Shown: piece after piece, positions 30,624-39,192 of the stretch | Layout of the letters: every line of letters begins with the position of its first letter | How positions within the stretch are numbered: the first letter of the stretch is position 1 | DNA from: Aliiroseovarius zhejiangensis | Lineage (GTDB): Bacteria; Pseudomonadota; Alphaproteobacteria; Rhodobacterales; Rhodobacteraceae | Direction: 5' to 3' | Assembly: GCF_014656375.1 (NCBI RefSeq) | Contig: NZ_BNCH01000001.1 | Location: 186,001-250,000 of the forward strand | Length of the DNA: 64,000 nt | Made by a program: the position numbers and the translations under genes | Notes under the pieces: model-generated | The model's database searches: none | What the model was told of the DNA's origin: nothing | Seen by the model: only the letters and a program-made list of their open reading frames with translations

Positions 30624-31817
30624 ATGGCCCAGCATTTTACCGACACCGAATGGCGAGAGATCGAGGCACATCTGGACGCAGCCCTTGCCCAAAACCCAGA
30701 AGCCTATGGCCTGCCGGAACGGCGCGACGGGTCCGTGATCCTGATGTCGTGGAACATTCGCAAGTTCGGAGCGGTTGCCGACCGGGACGGGTTGAAGAAA
30801 AGCGCGGGCGCCACGCGGATGATTGAACGCATCGCCGCGCAGGCCGATCTGCTGGCCATTCAGGAACAGCAGGAAAAGACGGGCGCGCTGGAAGCATTGA
30901 TCACTGCATTGGGCGGTTCTCACAACGTGATTTACAGCGATGTGACGGGCCGCAGTCCTGGTTACAAGGGTATGTCGGAACGGTTTGCTTTTCTATATCG
31001 CGAGGACCGGGTGCGGTTGGGGCATCTGGCCTCGGATCTGTCCTATGACCGCACCGCGATCGCCGCAAACATGAACGAGGCGCTGAAAGCCTCCTTTGAC
31101 ACCAGCGTGCCGGGTCAGGACGACCCCGGCTATCTTGAGCAGTTGATGAACTGGGTGCAGAACACCACCCGCCTGATGGGGTCACAGTTTTCCAAATTCG
31201 TGCAGTTCATCCGCAGCCCCTATCTTGTCGAGTTCGTGATCGGCGGACCGGATGGCCAATACGAGTTTTATGCCGTCAACGCGCATCTGGTGTCCGGCAA
31301 GAAGAACGAGCGGGAGCAGGAGTTCTTTGCGCTTCTGGAGTGGCTTCTGCATGACAGCCGCAAAACGGTTGGCGAACGGCGCAAGATCATCCTGATCATG
31401 GGGGATCTGAACATGGATTTCGACAGCTCGAACGCCGACCGGCGGATCGGGATCGAAAACTATGTGACCGGGATCAACGCCAAGCGGCGGCTGGATGCCA
31501 AGGTAAACTTCCCGTTCCTGGATGGCAGTTTCAACACCAACGCACGGCGCACCCAGACCTATGACCACATCGCGTGGCTGGCCGATGATACACGCCTGCC
31601 GCGTGGGCGTCATAACGGGTTGGCGGGCACGCTTGGGCTAGACCAGTTCAATTACGGCATGTTCGATTTCGTGCAATTGTTCACCGAGGCTGGCCCCGGC
31701 CGACTGCCAGACGGCACCCCGGACTATAACCGTTTCGCACATGATCTGTCCGATCACATGCCGATCTGGGTCAGGCTGCCCCGGCCCGCGTCAGATCAGA
31801 CCCGGTTCACGACGTAG
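30624..31817 (+). CDS. endonuclease/exonuclease/phosphatase (EEP) family protein
   Basis: DNase I-fold, Mg-dependent phosphoesterase of 397 residues with no signal peptide. Motifs in order: MSWNIRKFG (N44), LLAIQEQQ (E81), YAVNAHLVSG (the DNase I-type His), IMGDLNMDF (D261 and N263) and the C-terminal LSDHMPIWVRL (D377 and H378). The core active site therefore looks complete. A roughly 80-residue insert (about 130-200) and a long stretch before the last motif enlarge it beyond exonuclease III. The substrate could be DNA, RNA or a phospholipid head group. The ATG at 30624 has GAGG 5 nt upstream. The last 11 nt overlap the convergent TadE-like gene. Confidence 0.85.
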   Translation: MAQHFTDTEWREIEAHLDAALAQNPEAYGLPERRDGSVILMSWNIRKFGAVADRDGLKKSAGATRMIERIAAQADLLAIQEQQEKTGALEALITALGGSHNVIYSDVTGRSPGYKGMSERFAFLYREDRVRLGHLASDLSYDRTAIAANMNEALKASFDTSVPGQDDPGYLEQLMNWVQNTTRLMGSQFSKFVQFIRSPYLVEFVIGGPDGQYEFYAVNAHLVSGKKNEREQEFFALLEWLLHDSRKTVGERRKIILIMGDLNMDFDSSNADRRIGIENYVTGINAKRRLDAKVNFPFLDGSFNTNARRTQTYDHIAWLADDTRLPRGRHNGLAGTLGLDQFNYGMFDFVQLFTEAGPGRLPDGTPDYNRFAHDLSDHMPIWVRLPRPASDQTRFTT

Positions 31818-32484
31818 GCGGCAGCGGGCAGTCATCCGGTTGGGCCTTCCAGCACAGACCGTCATATTCGCGCGGGCTGGTCACGGTGACATTCACCAGA
31901 TCGCGCGGATAGATGCCGGTCCACCGCACAGGGAAGGGTGGCACGTATTTCGCGACCGTTTCCACCACGATCAGTTTCTCGCCCCTGTACATCTTGGGAA
32001 TATGCGGCCCCAGATATTCGCGCATTGTGGTGCGGGTGTGGTTGTAAATACCGCTGTTGAAGCTGGTTTTTGACAGACCCTTTCCCAGTTCGCGCGGATA
32101 TTCGTCGTTGCAGCGTGTTGGCGAAAGGTTGCATTCCACGACGGTGACGCGCACCCAACTGCCTTCCCTGGTCCCGGACATGTATTCGAACAGCTCATCC
32201 AGCCCTTCCAGCGTCGTGCGGTCGAACGAGTGGAGCCGCGACAGGTAGTCGGCGATCGCATAATTCGCTTTCAGTGCAAGGCTTTGGCGGCGATACGCCT
32301 CAAAATAAGTATAGGTCGCCATCAGTCCGAACAGCAGGATAGGCAGGATGATCACGCTTTCGACCGTGATTGATGCGGCCTCGACCCGCGCGAATTTGCG
32401 CAAGCCCGCCCGTGCGCGCCGCACCGTGCGGCCACCGGAGGCGAGGAGTGTCATCAGATTGCTAAACATCGTCCCTGCCCTCAT
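31807..32484 (-). CDS. TadE-like pilus assembly protein
   Basis: A 225-residue protein with a TadE-type N-terminal membrane helix (ASITVESVIILPILLFGLMATYTYFEAYR, in two pieces around residue 37-66) preceded by a basic cytoplasmic tail, and a periplasmic domain with four cysteines (VECNLSPTRC and GLCWKAQPDDC) that could form disulfides. TadE proteins are pseudopilin-like minor components of Tad (Flp) pili. The ATG at 32484 overlaps the stop of the previous gene (ATGA). The ATG at 32469 has AGGGACG just upstream and is equally possible. It is the last gene of a three-gene minus-strand set. Confidence 0.75.
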   Translation of the reverse strand: MRAGTMFSNLMTLLASGGRTVRRARAGLRKFARVEAASITVESVIILPILLFGLMATYTYFEAYRRQSLALKANYAIADYLSRLHSFDRTTLEGLDELFEYMSGTREGSWVRVTVVECNLSPTRCNDEYPRELGKGLSKTSFNSGIYNHTRTTMREYLGPHIPKMYRGEKLIVVETVAKYVPPFPVRWTGIYPRDLVNVTVTSPREYDGLCWKAQPDDCPLPPTS

Positions 32485-33017
32485 GGTTCATTCACATAAG
32501 TTGACATGGCAACAATCGCGACCGCGCCGGACTTGTCGCGCGGCAGGCCCATGACATAGGGCGTCGTGAAGAAGAACGGGTCTTTCTTCACACAGACACG
32601 GATCAGCAGCAGATCTCCACCACCACCCGGCCCGTATTCCACATTCTCCGGCTGTTTATAGTCGTTTGCCCGGTCGACACATTCAATCGGCCCGGTGGGC
32701 AGGGTCCACCCCACCCCGTCGATCTTGCGCACGTCGATGGTCATTTCCCGTTCGCAATCGTGAAACAGGATGGTGTCTTCGCAGATGTTTTTCTTCAGGA
32801 CGGTCATGTCCTCGGGGCGGTTTGTGCCCAAACGCATGCCGCGGACGTTCACATCAACAGCCCGCTCCAACATCATCGACCGCATGCCATAGATGCTCAG
32901 TTCGAAGGATGTCAGGAACAGGGTCAGGAAGAACGGAAACCACATCACGAACTCGATGGTCGTATTGCCGTCGCGTGCGCGCAACCTGTGCCAGATCTGT
33001 TTACATACCCGTTTCAT
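32481..33017 (-). CDS. TadE-like pilus assembly protein (second)
   Basis: A 178-residue protein with a basic start, then GNTTIEFVMWFPFFLTLFLTSFELSIYG, the TadE-type signal/anchor with the conserved Thr-Ile-Glu at the helix start. A periplasmic part follows, with cysteines in ICEDTILFHDCE, PIECVDR and RVCVKKDP. It is preceded by the TadG-like gene (86-nt gap) and overlaps the next TadE-like gene by ATGA. Together they form a minor-pilin set, but no ATPase, secretin, prepilin peptidase or major Flp pilin gene lies in the window. Confidence 0.78.
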   Translation of the reverse strand: MKRVCKQIWHRLRARDGNTTIEFVMWFPFFLTLFLTSFELSIYGMRSMMLERAVDVNVRGMRLGTNRPEDMTVLKKNICEDTILFHDCEREMTIDVRKIDGVGWTLPTGPIECVDRANDYKQPENVEYGPGGGGDLLLIRVCVKKDPFFFTTPYVMGLPRDKSGAVAIVAMSTYVNEP

Positions 33018-33103
33018 TCGTACTGTTCCGTTGTCCTGTCAGGACGCTCCTGTTTCCAGATAGCCTGCCCCGTGGGCGTTCCCGTAACCTGTGCTCACGA
33101 CCG

Positions 33104-34894
33104 TCAGTTGATCAGCCGCAACTTGTTGATATCCGCCGCGATTTTCGAAAACACCTTGCCGATGTCCAAGGCGCTGACCTTGTAATGCAGAAGCTCGGGC
33201 TTGCCGCTTTCGCCAACCTTGGTGGACGCGCATTTCTGCATCGCATCTGTCGCCGTGTCGGGGGTTTCCATCTCGATCGTATAGATGGTAATGCCCGCGT
33301 TCTTGGCCGCCGTGCATTGATCCAGCAGGCGCTGGTCGATGTCGCGGGTGCCATTGCCGTCCGAGTCATTGCTGTTCGAGATCAGGCGACCGGGCGCGTT
33401 CTTGTTTGCCGGCAACAGCCAGTCAAATCTCTCGACGAAGCCCCAGGTGTATTTCTTCTTCCAGAGCTCCTGCCAGGTCAGTTGGCTGGTATAGCTATCA
33501 AATTCTGAGCGCGTGGGCGTACAGTAATTTCTGCCATGTCGGCTGGACCAGAAGCAGTCGTTCCGACCATTCTTGCCATACGGGTGTTCTTCCCAACGTG
33601 TTTCGCCTGTGGCCGGCAGGAACCACATATACTTGTTTGTATCAGCCTTATAGACCGACATGATGTCCCGGTCATTATAGGTGTTCAGCCAGAAGGGTGA
33701 CGGTCCGGTCCGGTATCCATCAAACAGATGGTGGTGGTTGGTGTTCTGACCATCGGTCATCAGCACCAGGAACTTCGACGAAGATGTGGTGGCCGGATTG
33801 AACGGGCGGCCCGCGAAGGCTGCATCGACTTCACCATCGTCGATCAGCGCCGACACAACCGTTTGCGCCTTGTGATGCAGAAGCGCCGAACCCCATTTCA
33901 AACCGATGTCGATCGCGGTATCACCTTCTGCGCTCAGGGCATTGATCTTCGCTTCCATCTGGGTCGGCGAATCCTCAAAAGGCACAACCTCGCGCCAACT
34001 GTCCGTATGGCAAGACAGATAGGCATCGCTGTTGTTGCTTTTGTAATTGCCGCCATAGCGATAGAACTTCGCCGCCTGGCGCAACGGGACGTCCGGATCG
34101 ACATAGGCGGACCGGAAGGTCGCATCGGGATAGAAGGTCGCGCAATAGGCATCGGTCTGGGCGTCTTGCCGGGTGAACTTCGTCAAGAGCGTCTGCCCGA
34201 CATTCACCTGTGTGGAATAGGGGATCAGCGACAGCGATGTCTTCTTGTGCGTGATCGTGCAATTGGTCGAGGTCGTTCCGTCATTCGGATTGCACAACAA
34301 AAGGTTCGAAAACTCCTTCGCGGCCTTGCGCAGCTCGTAAATCTTGGAATTGCCCGTGGTGGATGTATTGCCCATCGACCCGGACACGTCCACCACCAGC
34401 GAAATCTCGGTCAGCGCGTTCACCTTGGCCGCCGCGCCTGCTGCGGGCGCGCTCAGGTAACTGACGCCGGTCGATGGCAGGAAGGGAAACGGATTGTCCA
34501 GAAGGGGTGTGCGCACATCCATCTTGGCGTAGCCCGACACCATGGTGCCGTCCGACTTCACCGTCACCACAACGTCTTCCGGTTTGATGAACCCATCAAG
34601 GCCCGCGCGCTTGAAGTAATCCATCACCACGCTTTTGCGGTCGTTTTCCTGATCCGGGTGGGCCGCGGCCAGAAGCGCACGGTCCAGCGTGGCCTGCAAG
34701 CGGGTGCGCTGCATTTCATATCGCATCAGGTCAATCGACAGGCCCGAAACGATCAGCAGGGTCATGAACAGGAACATCGTCAGGATGAACATCGCCCCGT
34801 CTTCCTCGCGGGCGAAAGTGTTGAGCCGACCCCGTCGCAACAGGCCCGCCACACTGGATTTGAAACCGCCCAAGCAGTCGTTCCGGCGCTTCAT
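33104..34894 (-). CDS. TadG-like protein with von Willebrand factor A domain
   Basis: A 596-residue protein with an N-terminal Tad-type anchor (EDGAMFILTMFLFMTLLIVSG, about 32-51) and a large extracytoplasmic region. The vWA domain begins at about 163, with MIDAS motif DVSGS (D169 to S173) and later VLMTDGQNTNHHH. TadG proteins are thought to help anchor or assemble Tad pili at the envelope. The ATG at 34894 has GGGAG 7 nt upstream; an in-frame GTG or ATG further up is less likely. The Tyr/Trp/His-rich insert around the DGQNTNHHH region (about 390-460) is unusual. Upstream is an AT-rich gap with a perfect 7-7-7 palindrome. Confidence 0.85.
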   Translation of the reverse strand: MKRRNDCLGGFKSSVAGLLRRGRLNTFAREEDGAMFILTMFLFMTLLIVSGLSIDLMRYEMQRTRLQATLDRALLAAAHPDQENDRKSVVMDYFKRAGLDGFIKPEDVVVTVKSDGTMVSGYAKMDVRTPLLDNPFPFLPSTGVSYLSAPAAGAAAKVNALTEISLVVDVSGSMGNTSTTGNSKIYELRKAAKEFSNLLLCNPNDGTTSTNCTITHKKTSLSLIPYSTQVNVGQTLLTKFTRQDAQTDAYCATFYPDATFRSAYVDPDVPLRQAAKFYRYGGNYKSNNSDAYLSCHTDSWREVVPFEDSPTQMEAKINALSAEGDTAIDIGLKWGSALLHHKAQTVVSALIDDGEVDAAFAGRPFNPATTSSSKFLVLMTDGQNTNHHHLFDGYRTGPSPFWLNTYNDRDIMSVYKADTNKYMWFLPATGETRWEEHPYGKNGRNDCFWSSRHGRNYCTPTRSEFDSYTSQLTWQELWKKKYTWGFVERFDWLLPANKNAPGRLISNSNDSDGNGTRDIDQRLLDQCTAAKNAGITIYTIEMETPDTATDAMQKCASTKVGESGKPELLHYKVSALDIGKVFSKIAADINKLRLIN

Positions 34895-35209
34895 GTCGAT
34901 CTCCCTTCCCATGCCCCCGCACGGTACCAATTCACACGTACTAACTTTTTAATCTTTCGATAATAATTCGAAAGCTATGGCAAAACTAAGGCAATTTCTT
35001 TACGAAAGCGAGCAAACTCGCCCAAATACGCCTGATTGTCCGCAGCTTAAAAACAGAAAGCCGCCTGAGCACGGTTTTGCATTGGATGTCGAACCAATGG
35101 CACGGGAAACCGGGGTGGCATTGGGGCCGATTAGGCCTAACCTGTTCAAAGAAACGCCGCCGAAAATCGATTCTGCGGCAGTGCAGCAAAGTACGCAGGG
35201 GTATGAAAA
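34895..35209. other. tadG-dehydrogenase divergent intergenic region (315 nt)
   Basis: AT-rich compared with its surroundings and without a credible gene. It should hold divergent promoters for the TadG/TadE set and the dehydrogenase. It contains the inverted repeat at 34954-34974 and a ten-base palindrome TTAGGCCTAA at 35131-35140. Confidence 0.6.
34954..34974. promoter_or_regulatory. palindrome upstream of tadG
   Basis: CTTTCGA (34954-34960) and TCGAAAG (34968-34974) form a perfect inverted repeat around the AT-only spacer TAATAAT. It lies 60-80 nt upstream of the TadG-like start. An operator or an AT-rich promoter element are the likely readings. Confidence 0.4.
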
Positions 35210-36649
35210 ATGGCTGATATGGCTAACATCAAAGAGCCGAGTTTCCGCGATTCCGTGAACCTGATGTTCGACCGCGCGGTCGCGCTCATGGATATTCCCA
35301 CAGGTTTGAAAGAGAAGATCCGGGTCTGCAACTCGACCTATACCGTTCGGTTTGGCGTGCGGCTCAGGGGTGAAATCCGCACCTTTACCGGCTATCGCTC
35401 GGTCCATTCCGAACATATGGAGCCTGTCAAGGGCGGCATTCGCTATGCCTCGGCGGTGAACCAGGACGAGGTCGAGGCGCTGGCCGCCCTGATGACCTTC
35501 AAATGCGCGCTGGTGGAGACGCCGTTTGGCGGGTCCAAGGGCGGGTTGTGCATCGAACCCCGCGATTACGAGGAACACGAGCTGGAACTGATCACCCGTC
35601 GCTTCGCCTATGAACTGGCCAAGCGCGACCTGATCAACCCATCGCAGAACGTCCCTGCCCCCGACATGGGCACCGGCGAACGCGAAATGGCGTGGATCGC
35701 AGACCAATATGCCCGGATGAACACCACCGACATCAACGCACGCGCCTGTGTCACCGGCAAGCCCACTCATGCGGGCGGCATTTCCGGCCGGGTCGAGGCC
35801 ACCGGGCGCGGCGTACAATATGCCCTGCGCGAGTTCTTCCGCCATCCCGAAGACGTGAAGATCGCCAATCTTGAGGGCAAGCTGGACGGCAAAAGGATCA
35901 TCGTGCAGGGGTTGGGCAATGTGGGCTACCACGCGGCCAAGTTCCTGTCGGAAGAAGACGGGGCCAAAATCACCGGCATCATCGAACGGGACGGCGCCCT
36001 GGTGAACGAAGATGGGCTGGACGTCGAGGCAGTGCACCAATGGATTGTCCAGCACGGTTGCGTCAAGGGATTTGGCGACGCCAAGTATCTTGAGGACGGC
36101 GCGAAGGTGTTGGAAGCCGAGTGCGACATCCTGATCCCCGCCGCGCTGGAAGGGGTGATCAACCTGACCAACGCCGACCGCATTCAGGCCCCTCTGATCA
36201 TCGAGGCCGCGAACGGCCCGCTGACCTCGGGTGCGGACGAAATTCTGCGCAAGAAGGGCACGGTGATCATTCCCGACCTTTATGCCAACGCAGGCGGTGT
36301 GACGGTCAGTTACTTTGAATGGGTCAAGAACCTGAGCCATATCCGCTTTGGCCGGATGCAGCGCCGCCAGGAAGAGGCACGCCACCAACTTGTGGTGGAC
36401 GAACTGGAGCGGCTGGACCGCTATCTGGGCGATGCCTGGTCGATGACGCCGCAGTTCAAGGAAAAATACCTGCGCGGCGCGGACGAGCTGGAACTGGTCC
36501 GGTCGGGTCTGGATGACACGATGCGCACCGCCTATCAGGACATGCGCGAGGTCTGGCATGCCCGCGACGATGTGGATGATCTGCGGATGGCGGCCTATAT
36601 CGTGGCGATCAAGCGCGTGGCGGCAAGCTACCGCGCCAAGGGTCTCTGA
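35210..36649 (+). CDS. Glu/Leu/Phe/Val-type dehydrogenase (probable NAD(P)-glutamate dehydrogenase)
   Basis: Oxidative deaminase of the Glu/Leu/Phe/Val family, 479 residues. The substrate domain has VKGGIRYA, K98 in ALMTFKCALVE and K110 in TPFGGSKGGL, plus PAPDMGTGEREM. The nucleotide domain has IIVQGLGNVGYHAAKFL. The length and the GGxxGxR-like substrate motifs fit glutamate dehydrogenase best, but leucine or phenylalanine specificity cannot be excluded by eye. The ATG at 35210 has AGGGG upstream; a second ATG at 35219 is possible. It is followed by a stem-loop, then the convergent amidase gene. A 606-residue antisense frame covers it and is an artefact of codon bias. Confidence 0.9.
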   Translation: MADMANIKEPSFRDSVNLMFDRAVALMDIPTGLKEKIRVCNSTYTVRFGVRLRGEIRTFTGYRSVHSEHMEPVKGGIRYASAVNQDEVEALAALMTFKCALVETPFGGSKGGLCIEPRDYEEHELELITRRFAYELAKRDLINPSQNVPAPDMGTGEREMAWIADQYARMNTTDINARACVTGKPTHAGGISGRVEATGRGVQYALREFFRHPEDVKIANLEGKLDGKRIIVQGLGNVGYHAAKFLSEEDGAKITGIIERDGALVNEDGLDVEAVHQWIVQHGCVKGFGDAKYLEDGAKVLEAECDILIPAALEGVINLTNADRIQAPLIIEAANGPLTSGADEILRKKGTVIIPDLYANAGGVTVSYFEWVKNLSHIRFGRMQRRQEEARHQLVVDELERLDRYLGDAWSMTPQFKEKYLRGADELELVRSGLDDTMRTAYQDMREVWHARDDVDDLRMAAYIVAIKRVAASYRAKGL

Positions 36650-36664
36650 CCCCAGCGACCCCCG

Positions 36665-36699
36665 GCTGCCGCCTTTGCGGACTGCATCAAGGCGGCAGC
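36665..36699. terminator. stem-loop between convergent dehydrogenase and amidase genes
   Basis: A perfect 11-pair stem GCTGCCGCCTT (36665-36675) and AAGGCGGCAGC (36689-36699) with a 13-nt loop in the 73-nt gap between two convergent genes. There is no strong T-run on either strand, so it may act as a shared barrier or 3'-end stabiliser. Confidence 0.5.
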
Positions 36700-36722
36700 G
36701 TAACCTGCTGACGATATTTGAT

Positions 36723-38111
36723 TTACCGGCGCAGGTGGTCGCTTTTCGCCGCGTCCTGCAAGGCCCAGTATTGCAGGGCATCACGTATGCCCTCGGCCGC
36801 CTGCCTGCGCCAGTTTTCATCCTGCAACAGCTTGCGGTCGCGGGGCGAGGACAGGAATCCCAGTTCGATCAGGGCGGACGGAATATCGGGCGCCTTCAAC
36901 ACCGAAAACCCCGCCTTCATGCGCGGGCTTTTATAGGTCGACCGGGTTGCCGAATGGATCCCTTCCACCAGAGCGTCGGCCAGGGCTTCGGAACGTGGCG
37001 TGGTCTCGGTGCGCGCCAGATCCATCAGGACCAATGCCACCTCGTCCGACTGGCGGGTCAGATCGACACCGGCCAGAATGTCCTCCCGGTCATGCCGCTC
37101 GGCCAGGGATTGCGAGGCGGCATCGGTGGCCGCGTCCGACAGGGTATAGACGGTCGCCCCGGTGGCCCGCCCCTGTGCCAGGGCATCCGCGTGCAGCGAC
37201 AGGAACACGTCGGCCCCGGCCCGGCGGGCAATGGTCACCCGTTCCTCCAGCGGGACGAAGATGTCGCTGTCACGGGTCAGAACGACCTTGAACCCGCCCG
37301 AGCGCAACAGCGTCTCCTGCAACTGCCGGGCAAAGGTCAGCATCAGATCGGCCTCGACCACGCCTTCGCGCTCGGCGCCGGGGTCAATGCCGCCATGGCC
37401 GGGATCCAGCACCACCACAAGGTCGCCAAACCCGGTCTGGCGCGTCTTGGGCGATGGCATCGGGCGCGGCGTGACGGGGGTGAACACAGCGCTGTCCGGC
37501 GCACCGGTGGTGGCGGCGAATTCTTCCGGTGACGATTGCGCCAGGTCCAGGGACAGGACGGCTGTCCCGCCCTCGCCATCGGGGCTGGTCATCCAGGCGT
37601 TTTCCACAACCATCGGGGCGGACAGGGTCAGGACAAGTCGCGTCCAGCCGGGGCGAAACAGCCCCGCGCGCAGATCCGCCACGCGCTCGGACATGTCGCG
37701 CAGGGCACCGGTATCAAGCCCGGACCAGTCCAGTTCGGAAAAATCCAACACGACGCGCTGTGGGTCGTCCAGCGTAAACACTCGCCAGGGCACGGCGCGT
37801 GTCATCTCGATCGTGACCGCCGCGCCCCGCCAGCGGTCGGTGATCGTGACCCCTGCCCCGGCCAGTCTGGCCAGCCCTGTCAGCTTCTGCGCCGCGTGCT
37901 TTGGCCGTGGCGGGGTTGCCGGGGGCACAGCTGACGGGTCAGAGGGTGCGGCACCATCCGTCGCCCTATGTGGTCGCGGCTCGGGCTGCACAGATGTTGC
38001 AGGGGCGGCACTGTCCTGCCCCATCGCGACACTGGCCATGCCAGTCACCAGCGCAAAATATCCTGCCGCCAGCAGGGCTGCCCCCGCCCTGCCCGTCGTC
38101 CATGTCGTCAT
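36723..38111 (-). CDS. N-acetylmuramoyl-L-alanine amidase (AmiC-like)
   Basis: Periplasmic zinc amidase that cleaves the stem peptide from MurNAc, usually to split daughter cells. The 462-residue product has a signal sequence (to about residue 31), a Pro-rich linker and an AMIN domain (about 85-195). Amidase_3 follows, with zinc ligands H239 (VVLDPGHGGIDPG), E253 (VVEADL) and H307 (FLSLHADAL) and catalytic E416 (ALIELGFLS). AMIN-domain amidases are targeted to the septum and are usually activated by EnvC/NlpD-type factors. It lies 90 nt downstream of the DsbA-like gene on the same strand. Confidence 0.95.
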   Translation of the reverse strand: MTTWTTGRAGAALLAAGYFALVTGMASVAMGQDSAAPATSVQPEPRPHRATDGAAPSDPSAVPPATPPRPKHAAQKLTGLARLAGAGVTITDRWRGAAVTIEMTRAVPWRVFTLDDPQRVVLDFSELDWSGLDTGALRDMSERVADLRAGLFRPGWTRLVLTLSAPMVVENAWMTSPDGEGGTAVLSLDLAQSSPEEFAATTGAPDSAVFTPVTPRPMPSPKTRQTGFGDLVVVLDPGHGGIDPGAEREGVVEADLMLTFARQLQETLLRSGGFKVVLTRDSDIFVPLEERVTIARRAGADVFLSLHADALAQGRATGATVYTLSDAATDAASQSLAERHDREDILAGVDLTRQSDEVALVLMDLARTETTPRSEALADALVEGIHSATRSTYKSPRMKAGFSVLKAPDIPSALIELGFLSSPRDRKLLQDENWRRQAAEGIRDALQYWALQDAAKSDHLRR

Positions 38112-38201
38112 GTTCCAGCAACCCTGCCCGAGCTTTCCTTTGGACGAAGCTTACCAAGCTCCGCCCGGAAGGTCAGCCCAAATTGAACAGGCAATGCGCG
38201 T

Positions 38202-38960
38202 TCAGCTGTCTTCGCGTTTCTCGGCGATGATCTGTTCCATCTGCTCCAGCGGCATGTAACCGCGCGCCATTGTATCGTGCATCACGAAGGCCGGCGTACC
38301 GGTGATCTGCAACCGCTGCCCCAGCGCCCGGTTTTCGGCCAGAACCCTGTCCACTTCGGGCGCATCCATCCCGTCGGCAATCGCCTGCCCGTCCAGCCCA
38401 AGCTCATCCCCCAACGCGATCAGGCTTTCGGTCGTGACCGGCCCGCGTAGCGTGATCAGGGCATCGTGCAGCTTGGCATAGGCATCTTCGCCCGCCAGCA
38501 ACTGGCCCGAAATCGCGAACCGGGCCGACAACATGCTGGCTTCGCTGAGGATTGGAAACTCTTTCAGGATCAGGCGCACACCGGTGTCCTTTTCCAAAAG
38601 CTCTTGCAGGACGTCATAGGACTTGCGGCAATATCCGCACTGGTAATCGACGAACTCGACGATGGTGATGTCACCATCAGGATTGCCCGAAACGTGGGAA
38701 AACCCATCGTTGAACAGCGCATCGGCATTGACCTTCACAAGATCCGCATCCATCGCATCCTGTGCCTCGGCCTGGCGCTGCTCCAACACGCCGATGGCTT
38801 CCATCAGCACCTCGGGATTGTCCAGCAGATAGGCGCGAATCTCGTCGCGAAAAGCGTTGCGTTCGTCATCCGTCATGCTGGTCAGATCCAGCGCGGTGCC
38901 CGGCAGGGCCATTGCGAAGGTCAGCGCAGAGGTCAGGGCCAGGGGCCTTAGGAAATTCAT
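38202..38960 (-). CDS. DsbA-family periplasmic thiol oxidoreductase
   Basis: A 252-residue secreted protein with signal peptide MNFLRPLALTSALTFAMALP and an N-terminal helical region (about 28-85). A thioredoxin-fold DsbA domain follows, with the active site C108-G-Y-C111 (VDYQCGYCRKSYD) and the cis-proline loop ITGTPAFVM. The architecture is that of Com1/BdbD-like DsbA proteins, which form or isomerise disulfides in exported proteins. The nearby TadE-like proteins have several cysteines and are possible clients, which is inference. It is divergent from the aminotransferase gene across 232 nt. Confidence 0.92.
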   Translation of the reverse strand: MNFLRPLALTSALTFAMALPGTALDLTSMTDDERNAFRDEIRAYLLDNPEVLMEAIGVLEQRQAEAQDAMDADLVKVNADALFNDGFSHVSGNPDGDITIVEFVDYQCGYCRKSYDVLQELLEKDTGVRLILKEFPILSEASMLSARFAISGQLLAGEDAYAKLHDALITLRGPVTTESLIALGDELGLDGQAIADGMDAPEVDRVLAENRALGQRLQITGTPAFVMHDTMARGYMPLEQMEQIIAEKREDS

Positions 38961-39192
38961 GTCGTTCGTCCGTTCCTGTTTTGGCGCACAGTTCGTTGCG
39001 CAATTATTCTAGCAGCCGGGTGTGCCCCGTAACTGCACAATCCCGCGATCACCCCCGCATTTACGCGATTGGCGCGACACTGCCAACCAGTCGTCTGCCT
39101 GTGGGCGCTGCGACATAATCCGCACGCGGACGGCATTGACTTTACCCCGTATGGAAGGCACCCAGACGGGCGCACAGCAAAAGGATGTTGCC

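Noticed and set aside
35000-36820. A 606-residue open frame antisense to the Glu/Leu/Phe/Val dehydrogenase gene
   Set aside because: It mirrors a clearly conserved gene; GC-rich codon bias keeps antisense frames open, and the product resembles no family.
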